Source: Nitrospira_E sp052156535 (GTDB taxonomy: Bacteria; Nitrospirota; Nitrospiria; Nitrospirales; UBA8639). From it: a stretch of DNA of 64,000 nt. This document shows, one piece after another, positions 1 through 8,702 of this stretch. The stretch's first letter is position 1, and every line of letters begins with the position of its first letter. Made by a program: the position numbers and the translations under genes. The notes under the pieces were generated by a model. The model was not told the DNA's origin. It ran no database searches and saw only the letters and a list, made by a program, of their open reading frames with translations. The DNA lies in contig NZ_JBQKUP010000029.1 in the NCBI RefSeq assembly GCF_052156535.1, forward strand, positions 124,001 through 188,000, given 5' to 3'.

Positions 1-2
1 GA

Positions 3-1334
3 CCGGACGGAGTCGTGGTGCAATTCGGTGGACAAACACCTCTCAAGCTTGCCGTCCCCTTAGAACAGGAAGGGGTCAGAATTCTGGGGACACAACCTGA
101 TGCCATTGACCGTGCGGAAGATCGAAAACGATTCAGTGATTTGTTAATGGAATTGAATCTCCTGCAGCCGCAAAACGGTACCGCACGGTCCTCACATGAA
201 GCTCATATTATAGCCGTCAACATTGGTTATCCAGTGATGGTCCGCCCATCGTATGTGTTGGGGGGGCGGGCCATGCAAATCGTGTATGATGCCGACGCAT
301 TAGATGAATACCTTCAGAGACACGAGATGGATTTGGGAAGACATCCCTTGTTAATTGATGATTACCTTGAAGACGCCATAGAAGTTGATGTGGATGCCAT
401 CGCAGATGGGACAGACGTCGTGGTGGCTGCCATCATGGAACATGTCGAGATGGCAGGCATTCATTCAGGAGATTCGGCTTGTTCATTACCTGCCCATTCT
501 CTTAATGCCGATATTCTGAAGACCATCACGCACCAAACCATACTTCTTGCCAAGGAATTACACGTGGTGGGTCTGATGAATATTCAATATGCGGTCAAGG
601 ATGGGTCGGTGTATATCTTGGAGGTCAATCCTCGCGCTTCCCGCACGGTCCCTTTTGTCAGTAAGGCCATCGGTGTACCTTTGGCCAAACATGCGATGAA
701 AGTCATGGCAGGGCGAACCCTGAAAGACTTAGGCTTTACGCAGTGCCCACTTTTCCCCCACATTGCCATTAAAGAGGCCGTCTTTCCATTTACCAAACTT
801 GGCGTCGCCGATGTATTGTTGGGGCCCGAGATGCGTTCGACCGGCGAAGTCATGGGGATTGATCGAAGTTTCGGTTGGGCGTTTGCCAAATCACAGGCCG
901 CATCGGGAATGCCATTGCCTTTGGCGGGGACTGCCCTTCTCAGCGTGAAAGATGGAGATAAACCCGCGACGCTTGCTATTGCACAGCGACTGTCGCAGCT
1001 AGGATTTTCATTGAATGCCACGAAAGGGACGGCGGCCTTTTTGCGGACACATGGGATCAACGTGGTTACGGTGAATAAAATCAATGAGGCTCGGCCCCAT
1101 ATCGAAGATCTACTCAAAAATAAAGAGCTGTCATTAGTTGTAAATACGGTGGGAGGTGCCTCTTCACAGGATGATTCCGCGCCGATACGCAGGGCGTCCG
1201 TCTTCGGCGGAATTCCTTATTTTACGACCATTCAGGCAGCGCAAGCCGCCATCTCAGGAATAGAGGCGATGAAGAAAACATCCATGGAGGTTCGCTGTCT
1301 GCAGGAATATCATTCTGCGATGCCAGGCAGGTAA
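3..1334 (+). CDS. carB: Carbamoyl-phosphate synthase large subunit, C-terminal part (cut by window start)
   Basis: Makes carbamoyl phosphate from bicarbonate, ammonia supplied by CarA, and two ATP, for pyrimidine and arginine synthesis in the cytoplasm. The frame is open from the first bases, so the gene starts outside the window and about 443 codons remain of a usual 1,050-1,100. The visible part holds the end of the second ATP-grasp domain: VQFGGQTPLKLA at the start, then PVMVRPSYVLGGRAM and LEVNPRASRTVPFVSK, which are standard CarB segments binding ATP and carbamate. From about residue 300 comes the MGS-like allosteric domain, where UMP or ornithine bind in other bacteria. The last part (FGGIPYFTTIQAA) matches the usual end of that domain. 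greA follows after about 75 bases. Identification is secure; allosteric behaviour cannot be read here. Confidence 0.97.
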   Translation, partial: PDGVVVQFGGQTPLKLAVPLEQEGVRILGTQPDAIDRAEDRKRFSDLLMELNLLQPQNGTARSSHEAHIIAVNIGYPVMVRPSYVLGGRAMQIVYDADALDEYLQRHEMDLGRHPLLIDDYLEDAIEVDVDAIADGTDVVVAAIMEHVEMAGIHSGDSACSLPAHSLNADILKTITHQTILLAKELHVVGLMNIQYAVKDGSVYILEVNPRASRTVPFVSKAIGVPLAKHAMKVMAGRTLKDLGFTQCPLFPHIAIKEAVFPFTKLGVADVLLGPEMRSTGEVMGIDRSFGWAFAKSQAASGMPLPLAGTALLSVKDGDKPATLAIAQRLSQLGFSLNATKGTAAFLRTHGINVVTVNKINEARPHIEDLLKNKELSLVVNTVGGASSQDDSAPIRRASVFGGIPYFTTIQAAQAAISGIEAMKKTSMEVRCLQEYHSAMPGR

Positions 1335-1365
1335 GCCTAAGTGGACGTGACGCGATGTTGGATGA

Positions 1366-1393
1366 TTGACATCCGATTTCCATGATTTAGAGA
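1366..1393 (+). promoter_or_regulatory. Possible sigma-70 promoter before greA
   Basis: A perfect -35 TTGACA at 1366-1371 is followed after 16 bases by TAGAGA at 1388-1393, a weak -10. It lies in the carB-greA gap. The -10 overlaps the purine-rich ribosome binding stretch of greA, which would leave a very short leader, so this may be chance. Confidence 0.25.
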
Positions 1394-1409
1394 GGGGGAG
1401 TGAGGTTTC

Positions 1410-1892
1410 ATGAAAATTCCTATGACCAAAAAAGGGTATGAGGCACTGCAAGCAGAACTGGCCAGGCTGCGGCGGGAAGATCGCCCTAAAAACATTCAAG
1501 CTATCACCGAAGCTCGTGAACATGGTGATCTCAAGGAAAATGCCGAATATAAAGCCGCCAAGGAGCAACAACAATTTATTGATACACGGATGTCTGAGCT
1601 TGAGCATAAACTTAGTATTGCTCAAGTGGTGGAAATTTCGCCAGGCCAGAGTGACACAGTGGTGTTTGGGGCCACCGTCACCATTTTAAGTTTAGAGTCA
1701 CAAGAAGAAAAACGCTATACCTTGGTGGGGCAAGAAGAGGCCGATATCAAAAATGGTTCGATTTCGGTTCAATCGCCTATTGGGCGTGCACTGATCGGAC
1801 ATCGAGTCGGGGATATTGTTGAAGTGCATCGACCCGCAGGAGTTATTGAATATCAAATCCAGTCCATTTGTTTTGAGGAGCTACAATCATGA
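1410..1892 (+). CDS. greA: Transcription elongation factor GreA
   Basis: GreA enters the secondary channel of RNA polymerase and stimulates cleavage of backtracked RNA. The 160-residue length is standard. The N-terminal coiled coil (about residues 1-75) contains ITEAREHGDLKENAEYKAAKE, where the acidic pair at the tip (D and E around residues 42-45) is the catalytic feature. The C-terminal FKBP-like domain contains VGQEEADI and SPIGRALIGHRVGD, family signatures. The start is supported by a strong purine-rich ribosome site (gagagggggagtgag) just upstream. The stop overlaps the start of the next gene in an ATGA arrangement, which implies translational coupling with the SAM hydroxide adenosyltransferase. 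Confidence 0.97.
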   Translation: MKIPMTKKGYEALQAELARLRREDRPKNIQAITEAREHGDLKENAEYKAAKEQQQFIDTRMSELEHKLSIAQVVEISPGQSDTVVFGATVTILSLESQEEKRYTLVGQEEADIKNGSISVQSPIGRALIGHRVGDIVEVHRPAGVIEYQIQSICFEELQS

Positions 1893-2689
1893 CTTCCGCC
1901 ATATCCCTGGTTACGTTGATTACAGATTTTGGGGATGTCGATTATTTTGTTCCAAGTATGAAGGGCGTAATGCTCGGAATTAATTCTCAAATACGCATCG
2001 TCGATCTGACGCATCGAATTCCGGCGCATGGGGTTGAACAAGCGGCATTTTTTTTAAAATCATGCTATCAATATTTCCCAGATGGGACAGTACATGTGGT
2101 GGTCGTAGACCCCGGGGTGGGGAGCTCTCGAAGAGCGATTTTGGCCTCAACTTCCAGGCATTTTTTCCTGGCTCCGGATAATGGGGTCCTGACGTACGTA
2201 CTTCAAGAGGAAACCGCAGTTCAAGTTCGATCGGTTGAAAATAAACAATATCGATTGGACTCCCTGGGAGCGACCTTTGATGGACGGGATTTATTTGCGC
2301 CTTCGGCAGCCTGGTTGACGAAGGGGCAGGTTCCCGGTTCGTACGGGCGCCTCATTCATGATTATGTCAAACTTCCCCTTGATCCCCCACGTATGGAAGG
2401 ACATTCCCTACATGGACGAATTGTCTATATTGACCATTTTGGCAATGCCATAACGAATTTGACCCTGCCCGACATAGAGACGTTTCGATCAGTGACCAAG
2501 AAAGAATTCTCCGGGCTCAAAATTGGAGAGGTGGTCATCAAGGGAGTAAAAACTCATTACGAAGAAGGCGCCTTGGGATACCCGGAAGGTCTCATAAATA
2601 GTAATGGGCATATTGAGATTTTTGTGAAGCAAGGACGGGCCGTGGACCGATGTCAATTGCGCATTGGTCAGACGGTTGAGCTCATCTAG
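1889..2689 (+). CDS. SAM hydroxide adenosyltransferase (DUF62 family)
   Basis: Members of this family split S-adenosylmethionine with hydroxide to adenosine and methionine; relatives are the SAM fluorinase and chlorinase. The N-terminus LITDFGDVDYFVPSMKGVML contains the family hallmark TDFG...D...MKG. VVVDPGVGSSRR, LAPDNGVLTYV and HGRIVYIDHFGNAITNL are further family blocks, the last marking the C-terminal beta-barrel domain. Length (266 aa) is usual. There is no sign of the extra loop that distinguishes the fluorinase, so a hydrolase role is the better reading. It overlaps greA by 4 bases (ATGA). Its end overlaps the end of bioA on the other strand by 4 bases, so no terminator fits between them. 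Confidence 0.88.
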   Translation: MTSAISLVTLITDFGDVDYFVPSMKGVMLGINSQIRIVDLTHRIPAHGVEQAAFFLKSCYQYFPDGTVHVVVVDPGVGSSRRAILASTSRHFFLAPDNGVLTYVLQEETAVQVRSVENKQYRLDSLGATFDGRDLFAPSAAWLTKGQVPGSYGRLIHDYVKLPLDPPRMEGHSLHGRIVYIDHFGNAITNLTLPDIETFRSVTKKEFSGLKIGEVVIKGVKTHYEEGALGYPEGLINSNGHIEIFVKQGRAVDRCQLRIGQTVELI

Positions 2690-4107
2690 TCTAGGGGACG
2701 ATTCAATACTTCCGGAGGTGATGGTTTTGGGAAAGATGTGCTGGATGCACGGACCACTGAAATGGCCAGTTTTAAAATAGACACCATTTGATCGAGTTCC
2801 TTGGCACTTGCCGAAAGGGGGGGAATGAGAATCATAATGGTCCCGATGGGACGGATCAGCAGTCCTAATGTTCTCGCGGTCATGGCTATTTTCTGGCCAA
2901 TACGTTCGGAGGCAGGGAATGGCATTTTTTTGGATTTTTGTTGAACCAATTCAATCCCAACCATAAAGCCACATTGCCGGATATCCCCAACCCACGGGTC
3001 TTCGGTCAGGGAGTCAAGAGCTCTGCGAAATTTAGGGATCCGTCGTTGAAGCTTTGCGAGAGTTCGTTCACTCTTAAAGATGGCAAGGTTGGCCAGAGCC
3101 GCCGCGCATCCCAAGGGGTTCCCCGCATAACTATGTCCATGGAAAAATGTTTTGTTTTCGTGCCCTTCTCCCAAAAACGCTTCATAAATGGCGTTTGTCG
3201 TCAGTGTGGCGGCCAATGGGAGATAGCCTCCCGTTAAACCTTTGGCAATCGCCATGATATCCGGAGAAATGCTTTCATGCTCACAGGCAAACATCCGACC
3301 TGTTCGTCCAAACCCGGTGGCAACCTCATCGGCAATAAAGAGAACCTTGTACCGCGTGCATAACTCCCTGACTCGTTTCAAGTACCCTGGAGGCGAAGGA
3401 ATGATCCCGGCGACCGCTTGCACCATGGGCTCAAGAATGAGGCCTGCAATTTCTTGATGCTGTGTGGAAAGAAGTTTTTCAAGCGGATCAAGACAGGCGA
3501 GCCGACATTGAGGGAAATGCAATTGAAGGGGACAACGATAGCAATAAGGGGGCTCCACGTCATGGCTTGCAAAGAGGAGTGGAGAAAAAGATCTGCGGAA
3601 CAATTCGACTCCGCTGAGGCTCATTCCACCCACCGTGTCCCCGTGATAGGACATGCCAAGATGGATAAACCGGGTTTTTCGTGGTTGGGGGTTCGGACAT
3701 TGTTGCCAATACTGAATAGCCATTTTTGCGGCAACTTCAACGGCGGTAGAGCCGTTGTCGGAATAGAAGACTTTTTGTAACCCTTTAGGTGCCAGGCGAA
3801 TAAGGGCTTTTGCCAATTGAATGGCTGGTGGGTTGGAAAGTCCCAGCAACGTCGTATGAGCCACCTGGGTCAGTTGATGACGAATGGCCTCATCAATACG
3901 AGGATGTCGATGCCCATGAATATTGACCCAGATAGATGCTGTCGCATCGAGATAGGCGTTGCCTTCCATATCATAGATATACGAACCTTTTCCGCGTCTG
4001 ATGATGAGAGGAGGCTGGCGTTCCCATTCCTGCATTTGGGTAAAAGGGTGCCACACGTACTCACGATCGTCTTTTTCTAACGCTGTGCGGGTCGTATTGA
4101 GAGTCAT
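2686..4107 (-). CDS. bioA: Adenosylmethionine-8-amino-7-oxononanoate aminotransferase
   Basis: Transfers an amino group from SAM to KAPA to give DAPA in biotin synthesis; PLP enzyme of aminotransferase class III. The N-terminus WHPFTQMQEW is typical of BioA and binds substrate. YSDNGSTAVEVAAKMA is the cofactor phosphate loop, FIADEVATGFGRTG contains the PLP-binding Asp, and AKGLTGGYLPLAA holds the Schiff-base Lys. At 473 aa it is longer than E. coli BioA (about 430), with a Ser/Pro-rich tail. No other bio gene lies in the window. The start has no clear Shine-Dalgarno; a putative promoter at 4126-4155 would leave a leader of about ten bases. Confidence 0.95.
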   Translation of the reverse strand: MTLNTTRTALEKDDREYVWHPFTQMQEWERQPPLIIRRGKGSYIYDMEGNAYLDATASIWVNIHGHRHPRIDEAIRHQLTQVAHTTLLGLSNPPAIQLAKALIRLAPKGLQKVFYSDNGSTAVEVAAKMAIQYWQQCPNPQPRKTRFIHLGMSYHGDTVGGMSLSGVELFRRSFSPLLFASHDVEPPYCYRCPLQLHFPQCRLACLDPLEKLLSTQHQEIAGLILEPMVQAVAGIIPSPPGYLKRVRELCTRYKVLFIADEVATGFGRTGRMFACEHESISPDIMAIAKGLTGGYLPLAATLTTNAIYEAFLGEGHENKTFFHGHSYAGNPLGCAAALANLAIFKSERTLAKLQRRIPKFRRALDSLTEDPWVGDIRQCGFMVGIELVQQKSKKMPFPASERIGQKIAMTARTLGLLIRPIGTIMILIPPLSASAKELDQMVSILKLAISVVRASSTSFPKPSPPEVLNRPLD

Positions 4108-4125
4108 GGTCGTTTGTAAGGAAAT

Positions 4126-4155
4126 AACCTAGCGGAATCCATTGAATTTTGACAA
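4126..4155 (-). promoter_or_regulatory. Possible bioA promoter, overlapping the lepA promoter
   Basis: Read on the minus strand: TTGTCA (4150-4155), 18-base spacer, TAGGTT (4126-4131). The -35 uses nearly the same bases as the -35 of the lepA promoter on the other strand, so polymerase binding at one could exclude the other. The match is moderate. Confidence 0.35.
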
Positions 4156-4177
4156 CCTTTTAGGGTCTCATTACAAT
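4149..4177 (+). promoter_or_regulatory. Sigma-70 type promoter of lepA
   Basis: TTGACA at 4149-4154, exactly 17 bases, then TACAAT at 4172-4177: five of six -10 bases and all -35 bases match the consensus. Transcription would start near 4184, only about eight bases before the lepA ATG. No Shine-Dalgarno is present in that space, so the message would be nearly leaderless. Confidence 0.72.
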
Positions 4178-4191
4178 CACAGTCACTTCGA

Positions 4192-6006
4192 ATGAGTAAA
4201 GCCTTTCCTCAAACCCACATCCGCAATTTTTCAATTATTGCTCATATCGACCACGGCAAATCTACTCTTGCCGACCGGTTTTTGGAGATCACCGGTGCCG
4301 TATCTCCACGTGAGGCCCGTGCGCAATATCTGGATGCCATGGACCTGGAGCGTGAGCGCGGCATTACGATCAAAGCGCATGCCGTCACAGCACGATTTCG
4401 GAGTTCGGATGGACAGGAATATCAGTTTAACCTCATTGATACTCCTGGACATGTGGACTTTGCCTATGAGGTATCACGCAGCCTGGCTGCCTGTGAAGGA
4501 GCACTGTTGTTAATCGATGCCACCCAGGGCGTGGAGGCCCAGACTATCGCCAATGCCTACCTGGCGATTTCGAATGATTTAGTGATAATTCCTGTCATTA
4601 ATAAAATTGATTTGCCGAGCGCCGATGTCGAAGGGGTCAAAGTCCAAATTCGAGATGTCTTGGGGTTGTCAAGTGAAGAGGCATTTTTAGTCAGTGCCAA
4701 AGATGGACGAGGGGTAAAGGAGGTGCTTGAAGGAGTGGTGAAGATTATCCCGCCTCCCGTCGGTTCAATTGATCAACCGTTAAAAGCCCTGATTTTTGAT
4801 TCCTGGTTCGACAATTACCAGGGCGCCGTGGTGCTTCTTCGAGTCATGGATGGAGAAATCACCCCCAATATGATGATTAAGCTCATGTTTTCCGGACGTG
4901 AATTTGAAGTCCTGGAGGTGGGCGTCTTTTCACCGAAACGAACCAAGGTGAACCGGCTGGGGCCTGGGGAAGTCGGGTACATTTGTGCCGGGATGAAAGA
5001 ACTATCGGACACTAAAATTGGCGATACCATTACGGATTCAAAGCGCCCAACAAGCATGGCCTTGCCCGGATACCGGGATGTCAAACCGGTTGTCTTTTGC
5101 GGGTTATATACCACGGACAATGCCAAGTTTGAGGACCTGCGGGATTCTCTGGAGAAGTTGCAGCTGAATGATTCCTCCTTTGTCTATGAACCGGAAACAT
5201 CCCTGGCTTTGGGGTTTGGGTTTCGATGTGGGTTTTTAGGGCTTCTCCACATGGAAATTATTCGGGAACGCTTGGAGCGGGAATATGGACTCGATCTGAT
5301 TAGTACTGCCCCGACGGTGGTTTATCGTGTGACGACCACCAAAGGCGAAACCCTGGTAATCGACAATCCCTCCAAACTCCCGGATCCTTCACAGATCGAA
5401 CGAATTGAAGAGCCTTATATTAAAGCCACGATGATTACGCCTGAGCGCTATATCGGAAATATTCTTCAGTTGTGCCAGGAACGTCGTGGCATTCAAGTCG
5501 GGCTGCAATATCTGGATCCAACCCGATCCATGTTAATTTATGAGATCCCGCTCAATGAAATTGTGTTAGACTTTTATGATCGCCTGAAATCCCGCACGCA
5601 AGGGTATGCATCCTTGGACTATGAATTGCTCGGTTATCGCGAGTCTGAATTAGTGAAATTGGATTTATTGCTGAATGGGGAGACAGTAGATGCGCTCTCC
5701 ATAATCGCACATAAGGATAAAGTGCAAAGCCGCGGGCGACAATTAGCCGAAAAAATGAAAGAACTCATTCCCAAGCAAATGTTTGAAATTGTCATTCAGG
5801 CGACAATTGGCAAACGCATTATTGCCAGGGAAACCATTGGCGCACTCAAGAAAAATGTGACGGCCAAGTGTTATGGTGGGGACATTTCCCGAAAACGCAA
5901 ATTGTGGGAAAAGCAAAAAGAAGGAAAAAAACGCATGAAACAATTAGGGCGTGTCGAAGTCCCTCAAGAAGCTTTTCTGGCTATTTTAAAGACCGATCCA
6001 AACTGA
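4192..6006 (+). CDS. lepA: Elongation factor 4 (LepA), ribosome back-translocase
   Basis: GTPase that acts on stalled or early ribosomes and is related to EF-G but lacks its domain IV. The G domain is complete: AHIDHGKST (P-loop, residues about 17-25), RERGITI (switch I), DTPGHVD (G3), NKIDLPSAD (G4) and SAKDGRG (G5). The C-terminal LepA-specific domain is marked by IGKRIIARETIGA and KCYGGDISRKRKL, ending in the basic ribosome-binding tail. Length of 604 aa is standard (about 600). The start fits the family; there is no Shine-Dalgarno and the strong promoter sits only a few bases upstream. lepB follows after 7 bases, the classic lepA-lepB operon. Confidence 0.98.
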   Translation: MSKAFPQTHIRNFSIIAHIDHGKSTLADRFLEITGAVSPREARAQYLDAMDLERERGITIKAHAVTARFRSSDGQEYQFNLIDTPGHVDFAYEVSRSLAACEGALLLIDATQGVEAQTIANAYLAISNDLVIIPVINKIDLPSADVEGVKVQIRDVLGLSSEEAFLVSAKDGRGVKEVLEGVVKIIPPPVGSIDQPLKALIFDSWFDNYQGAVVLLRVMDGEITPNMMIKLMFSGREFEVLEVGVFSPKRTKVNRLGPGEVGYICAGMKELSDTKIGDTITDSKRPTSMALPGYRDVKPVVFCGLYTTDNAKFEDLRDSLEKLQLNDSSFVYEPETSLALGFGFRCGFLGLLHMEIIRERLEREYGLDLISTAPTVVYRVTTTKGETLVIDNPSKLPDPSQIERIEEPYIKATMITPERYIGNILQLCQERRGIQVGLQYLDPTRSMLIYEIPLNEIVLDFYDRLKSRTQGYASLDYELLGYRESELVKLDLLLNGETVDALSIIAHKDKVQSRGRQLAEKMKELIPKQMFEIVIQATIGKRIIARETIGALKKNVTAKCYGGDISRKRKLWEKQKEGKKRMKQLGRVEVPQEAFLAILKTDPN

Positions 6007-6013
6007 ACCGCTG

Positions 6014-6775
6014 ATGACTACACAAGATCCGCAACAACAAAAAATGACCGAATCTTCCGAAAAAAATCTTCAAGGGGAATCTTCGGTTACCTCAAGTTCA
6101 CAAGATATGGAGATATCCAAAAAATCCATTTTTCGAGAATATGCCGAAGCCTTGATCATTGCGATTATTCTGGCTCTAACCATTCGGGTCTTTGTGGTCC
6201 AGGCCTTTAAGATCCCATCAGGATCGATGATTCCGACCTTGATGATTGGGGATCATATCCTCGTTTCCAAGCTGGCCTATGGGTTTCAGTTGCCGAAAGA
6301 CTGTGAGTTTCAGGTCTCGTTCCCGCCCGTGACGTGTTTTTCTTCAACGATCGTGATGAATTTTGATCCTCCGTCCCGTGGAGATATCATCGTGTTTCGT
6401 TACCCCGAGGATGAAAACAAGGATTTTATTAAACGGGTGATCGGGCTTCCTGGTGATACCATTCATATTCAAAATAAACACGTGATTGTGAATGGACAGC
6501 CTTTGTTGGATGAGGGTTTTACGCAGAGGGTCGACCCTGGAATTATTGATGGTCGTATCAATCCTCGGGATAATCTTGGGCCCTTAACCGTTCCTCCGGA
6601 CTCCTACTTTGTGATGGGTGATAATCGTGACCAAAGTTTGGACAGTCGGTTTTGGGGATTTGTGCGAATGGATAAAATTAAAGGCAGGGCATTTCTCGTA
6701 TATTGGTCATGGAATGGGCAGGGAGCTTGGACCGATTGGATCCGATGGGAACGAATCGGGAAGATCATTGAATAG
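6014..6775 (+). CDS. lepB: Signal peptidase I
   Basis: Membrane serine protease that removes signal peptides on the outer face of the inner membrane. After a hydrophilic N-terminal tail of about 40 residues, one hydrophobic span (about 45-62) anchors it. The catalytic Ser is S71 in IPSGSMIPTL and the general-base Lys is K140 in KDFIKRVIGLPGDT. GDNRDQSLDSRFWG is the conserved box E. Between boxes B and C there is an insertion of about 30 residues with two Cys (about C97 and C108) that could form a disulfide. The stop TAG shares bases with a GTG that could start the next gene. Confidence 0.96.
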   Translation: MTTQDPQQQKMTESSEKNLQGESSVTSSSQDMEISKKSIFREYAEALIIAIILALTIRVFVVQAFKIPSGSMIPTLMIGDHILVSKLAYGFQLPKDCEFQVSFPPVTCFSSTIVMNFDPPSRGDIIVFRYPEDENKDFIKRVIGLPGDTIHIQNKHVIVNGQPLLDEGFTQRVDPGIIDGRINPRDNLGPLTVPPDSYFVMGDNRDQSLDSRFWGFVRMDKIKGRAFLVYWSWNGQGAWTDWIRWERIGKIIE

Positions 6776-6828
6776 TGAGGACCAACTCACTCGATTCAAG
6801 CAAACTTCAGGCTTGTGCTGACTCAAGG

Positions 6829-7842
6829 ATGAAACCGCTATCCGTTGTCCCATCGATTTCCGCTCGGAAATTCAAGGAGTATATTCAACGCTTCTCCCGT
6901 GCTCGCATTCTGGTTGTCGGAGATCTCATTCTCGATCATTATGTCTGGGGCAAGGTGCATCGTGTCTCTCCGGAAGCGCCTGTACCGATTGTTCATGTGG
7001 ATTCTGAATCGTACAGAATGGGCGGGGCAGCGAATGTGTATCAAAATATTCTGACATTAGGTGGACAGGCTGAATTGTGTGGCATGGTCGGTGCGGATCA
7101 TGTTGGGAAACAATTCCTTGCTGACATTCGACGATCGTCCCCCTTTACTTCCGGTGTGTTTGTCGACTCTAGTCGTCCTACCATTAAAAAAACCAGAGTA
7201 GTAGCCCACAATCAGCAAATTGTTCGATTTGATGTGGAGCAACGCCATGACATTTCGTCTCAACAGACAAAGAAAATGATAAAACATGTGGCTTCCCGTC
7301 TTCCTGAAGTTTCCTGCCTGGTGATTTCCGATTATGCGAAGGGCATGATCACCGTGGACCTGATGAAGGCCATTCATATTCTGGCTGATCAATTTGGCGT
7401 TCCGGTCGTGGTGGATCCGAAGGTTGAGCATATGGCGTATTATCAGGGCGTGACGGTTATCACACCCAATCATTTCGAAGCCAAACAGGCAGCAGGATTC
7501 CTCACAAGCCAGGATGTTCCGGTTGAACAAATCGGCCTGGCTCTCCAACAACAATTACAATGCCAGGCAGTCGTTGTCACGAGGGGAGAGGAGGGAATGA
7601 GTATTTTTGAAAAGACGGGCCAATCATGGACAATCCCGGCCGTGGCTCGACAAGTCTATGATGTCACCGGCGCAGGGGATACGGTCATCAGTACTCTTGC
7701 ATTAGCGCTGAGTGCAAAAGCCCCACTTCCTGAAGCTGCGGTATTAGCCAATCAGGCGGCAGGTATTGTCGTGGGTATGGTGGGTACCGCCACAGTGACG
7801 CGGGCGCAACTTCAAGAGGCTTTACTCCATGGCCACAACTGA
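6829..7842 (+). CDS. rfaE1: D-glycero-beta-D-manno-heptose-7-phosphate kinase (RfaE1/HldA type)
   Basis: Phosphorylates heptose-7-phosphate at C1 in ADP-heptose synthesis for the LPS core. It is a PfkB/ribokinase-fold enzyme: ARILVVGDLILDHYVWG near the N-terminus, SYRMGGAANVYQNI (sugar binding) and VYDVTGAGDTVISTLAL with the anion hole and catalytic Asp. It carries the kinase half only; the nucleotidyltransferase half of E. coli HldE is absent and no separate gene is visible here. An alternative GTG start at 6775 would add 18 residues and overlap the lepB stop. ATG 6829 gives the more usual distance to the first strand but has AAGG directly against it, so the start is uncertain. kdsB overlaps its end by 14 bases. 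Confidence 0.9.
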   Translation: MKPLSVVPSISARKFKEYIQRFSRARILVVGDLILDHYVWGKVHRVSPEAPVPIVHVDSESYRMGGAANVYQNILTLGGQAELCGMVGADHVGKQFLADIRRSSPFTSGVFVDSSRPTIKKTRVVAHNQQIVRFDVEQRHDISSQQTKKMIKHVASRLPEVSCLVISDYAKGMITVDLMKAIHILADQFGVPVVVDPKVEHMAYYQGVTVITPNHFEAKQAAGFLTSQDVPVEQIGLALQQQLQCQAVVVTRGEEGMSIFEKTGQSWTIPAVARQVYDVTGAGDTVISTLALALSAKAPLPEAAVLANQAAGIVVGMVGTATVTRAQLQEALLHGHN

Positions 7843-8632
7843 TTCCCACGTCAGCCTGTGTATTCCTGCTCGTTACGGATCGTCTCGATTTCCGGGGAAA
7901 CCCCTTGCCCTCATAGCCGGAAAGCCCTTAATCCAGCATGTCTATGAAGCGGTTCAACAGGTTTCGCAGGTGGGGCAAATCCTGGTAATTACCGATCAGG
8001 AATCCATTGAACAAGGGGTTAAGGGTTTTGGTGGAGAAGTCTGTCTCGTTAAGGAATTCTGTCGAACCGGAACGGACCGGGTGGCGAAAGTGGCTTCCCA
8101 ATTGAAATATGACGTAATTGTGAACTTACAAGCTGATGAAATTCCTCAACACCCTGGGTTGCTGGATGATCTCATTCTTCCTTTTTTGGCTTCTCCAGCA
8201 GGGGTGGGGACGTTGAAAAGAAAGCTACACCGCACACAGGATTTAACCAATCCGTCAATCGTAAAGGTGGTAACCGATATCAATGGGCAGGCCCTGTATT
8301 TCTCACGGAGCCCGATACCGTGCTGGCGCGATGGGGTACCTTCTGGGAATAATCAAATCGCCTATACACATTTGGGAGTATATATTTTCAGGAAATCAGA
8401 TTTAATTCGATTTGCCGGGTTGCCATCGGGATATCTGGAAGAGGCGGAAAAATTAGAACAATTGCGGGCCTTAGAACATGGCCTTCCGATAATGGTTTGG
8501 GAAACGGAACACGAATCCATCCGTATAGATATTCCTGAAGATGTTATCACTGCGGAGGGTCTTTTAAACAAGAACTTCTGTAAGCCGAAAGAGAGACTGT
8601 TGGGGGCCGGAGAGAGGGTTGAAAATAGATAG
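7829..8632 (+). CDS. kdsB: 3-deoxy-manno-octulosonate cytidylyltransferase (CMP-KDO synthetase)
   Basis: Activates KDO with CTP to CMP-KDO for the lipid A-core linkage. The start SLCIPARYGSSRFPGKPL is the nucleotide-binding signature of KdsB. CRTGTDRVAKVA, VNLQADEIPQHP and ALYFSRSPIPCW are further family blocks for CTP and KDO binding. The usual sequence is NVQGDEP; here it reads NLQADEI, a small departure beside a metal-binding Asp that is kept. The C-terminus (LEQLRALEHG, then IDIPEDV) is typical. Length of 267 aa is normal or slightly long. It overlaps rfaE1 by 14 bases and precedes pyrG, whose product makes the CTP used here. Confidence 0.95.
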   Translation: MATTDSHVSLCIPARYGSSRFPGKPLALIAGKPLIQHVYEAVQQVSQVGQILVITDQESIEQGVKGFGGEVCLVKEFCRTGTDRVAKVASQLKYDVIVNLQADEIPQHPGLLDDLILPFLASPAGVGTLKRKLHRTQDLTNPSIVKVVTDINGQALYFSRSPIPCWRDGVPSGNNQIAYTHLGVYIFRKSDLIRFAGLPSGYLEEAEKLEQLRALEHGLPIMVWETEHESIRIDIPEDVITAEGLLNKNFCKPKERLLGAGERVENR

Positions 8633-8702
8633 AACAATATGGTGGAGTCGAGAAATCCAAGGGAGGCCCTGTGGGTCATTATCCAACTAACCAGAAAACA
8701 TC

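Noticed and set aside
584..1117. Minus-strand 177-codon frame inside carB, and similar long antisense frames in groEL, purB and others
   Set aside because: They lie fully inside well-identified genes and have no family features; they are shadows of the real coding frames.
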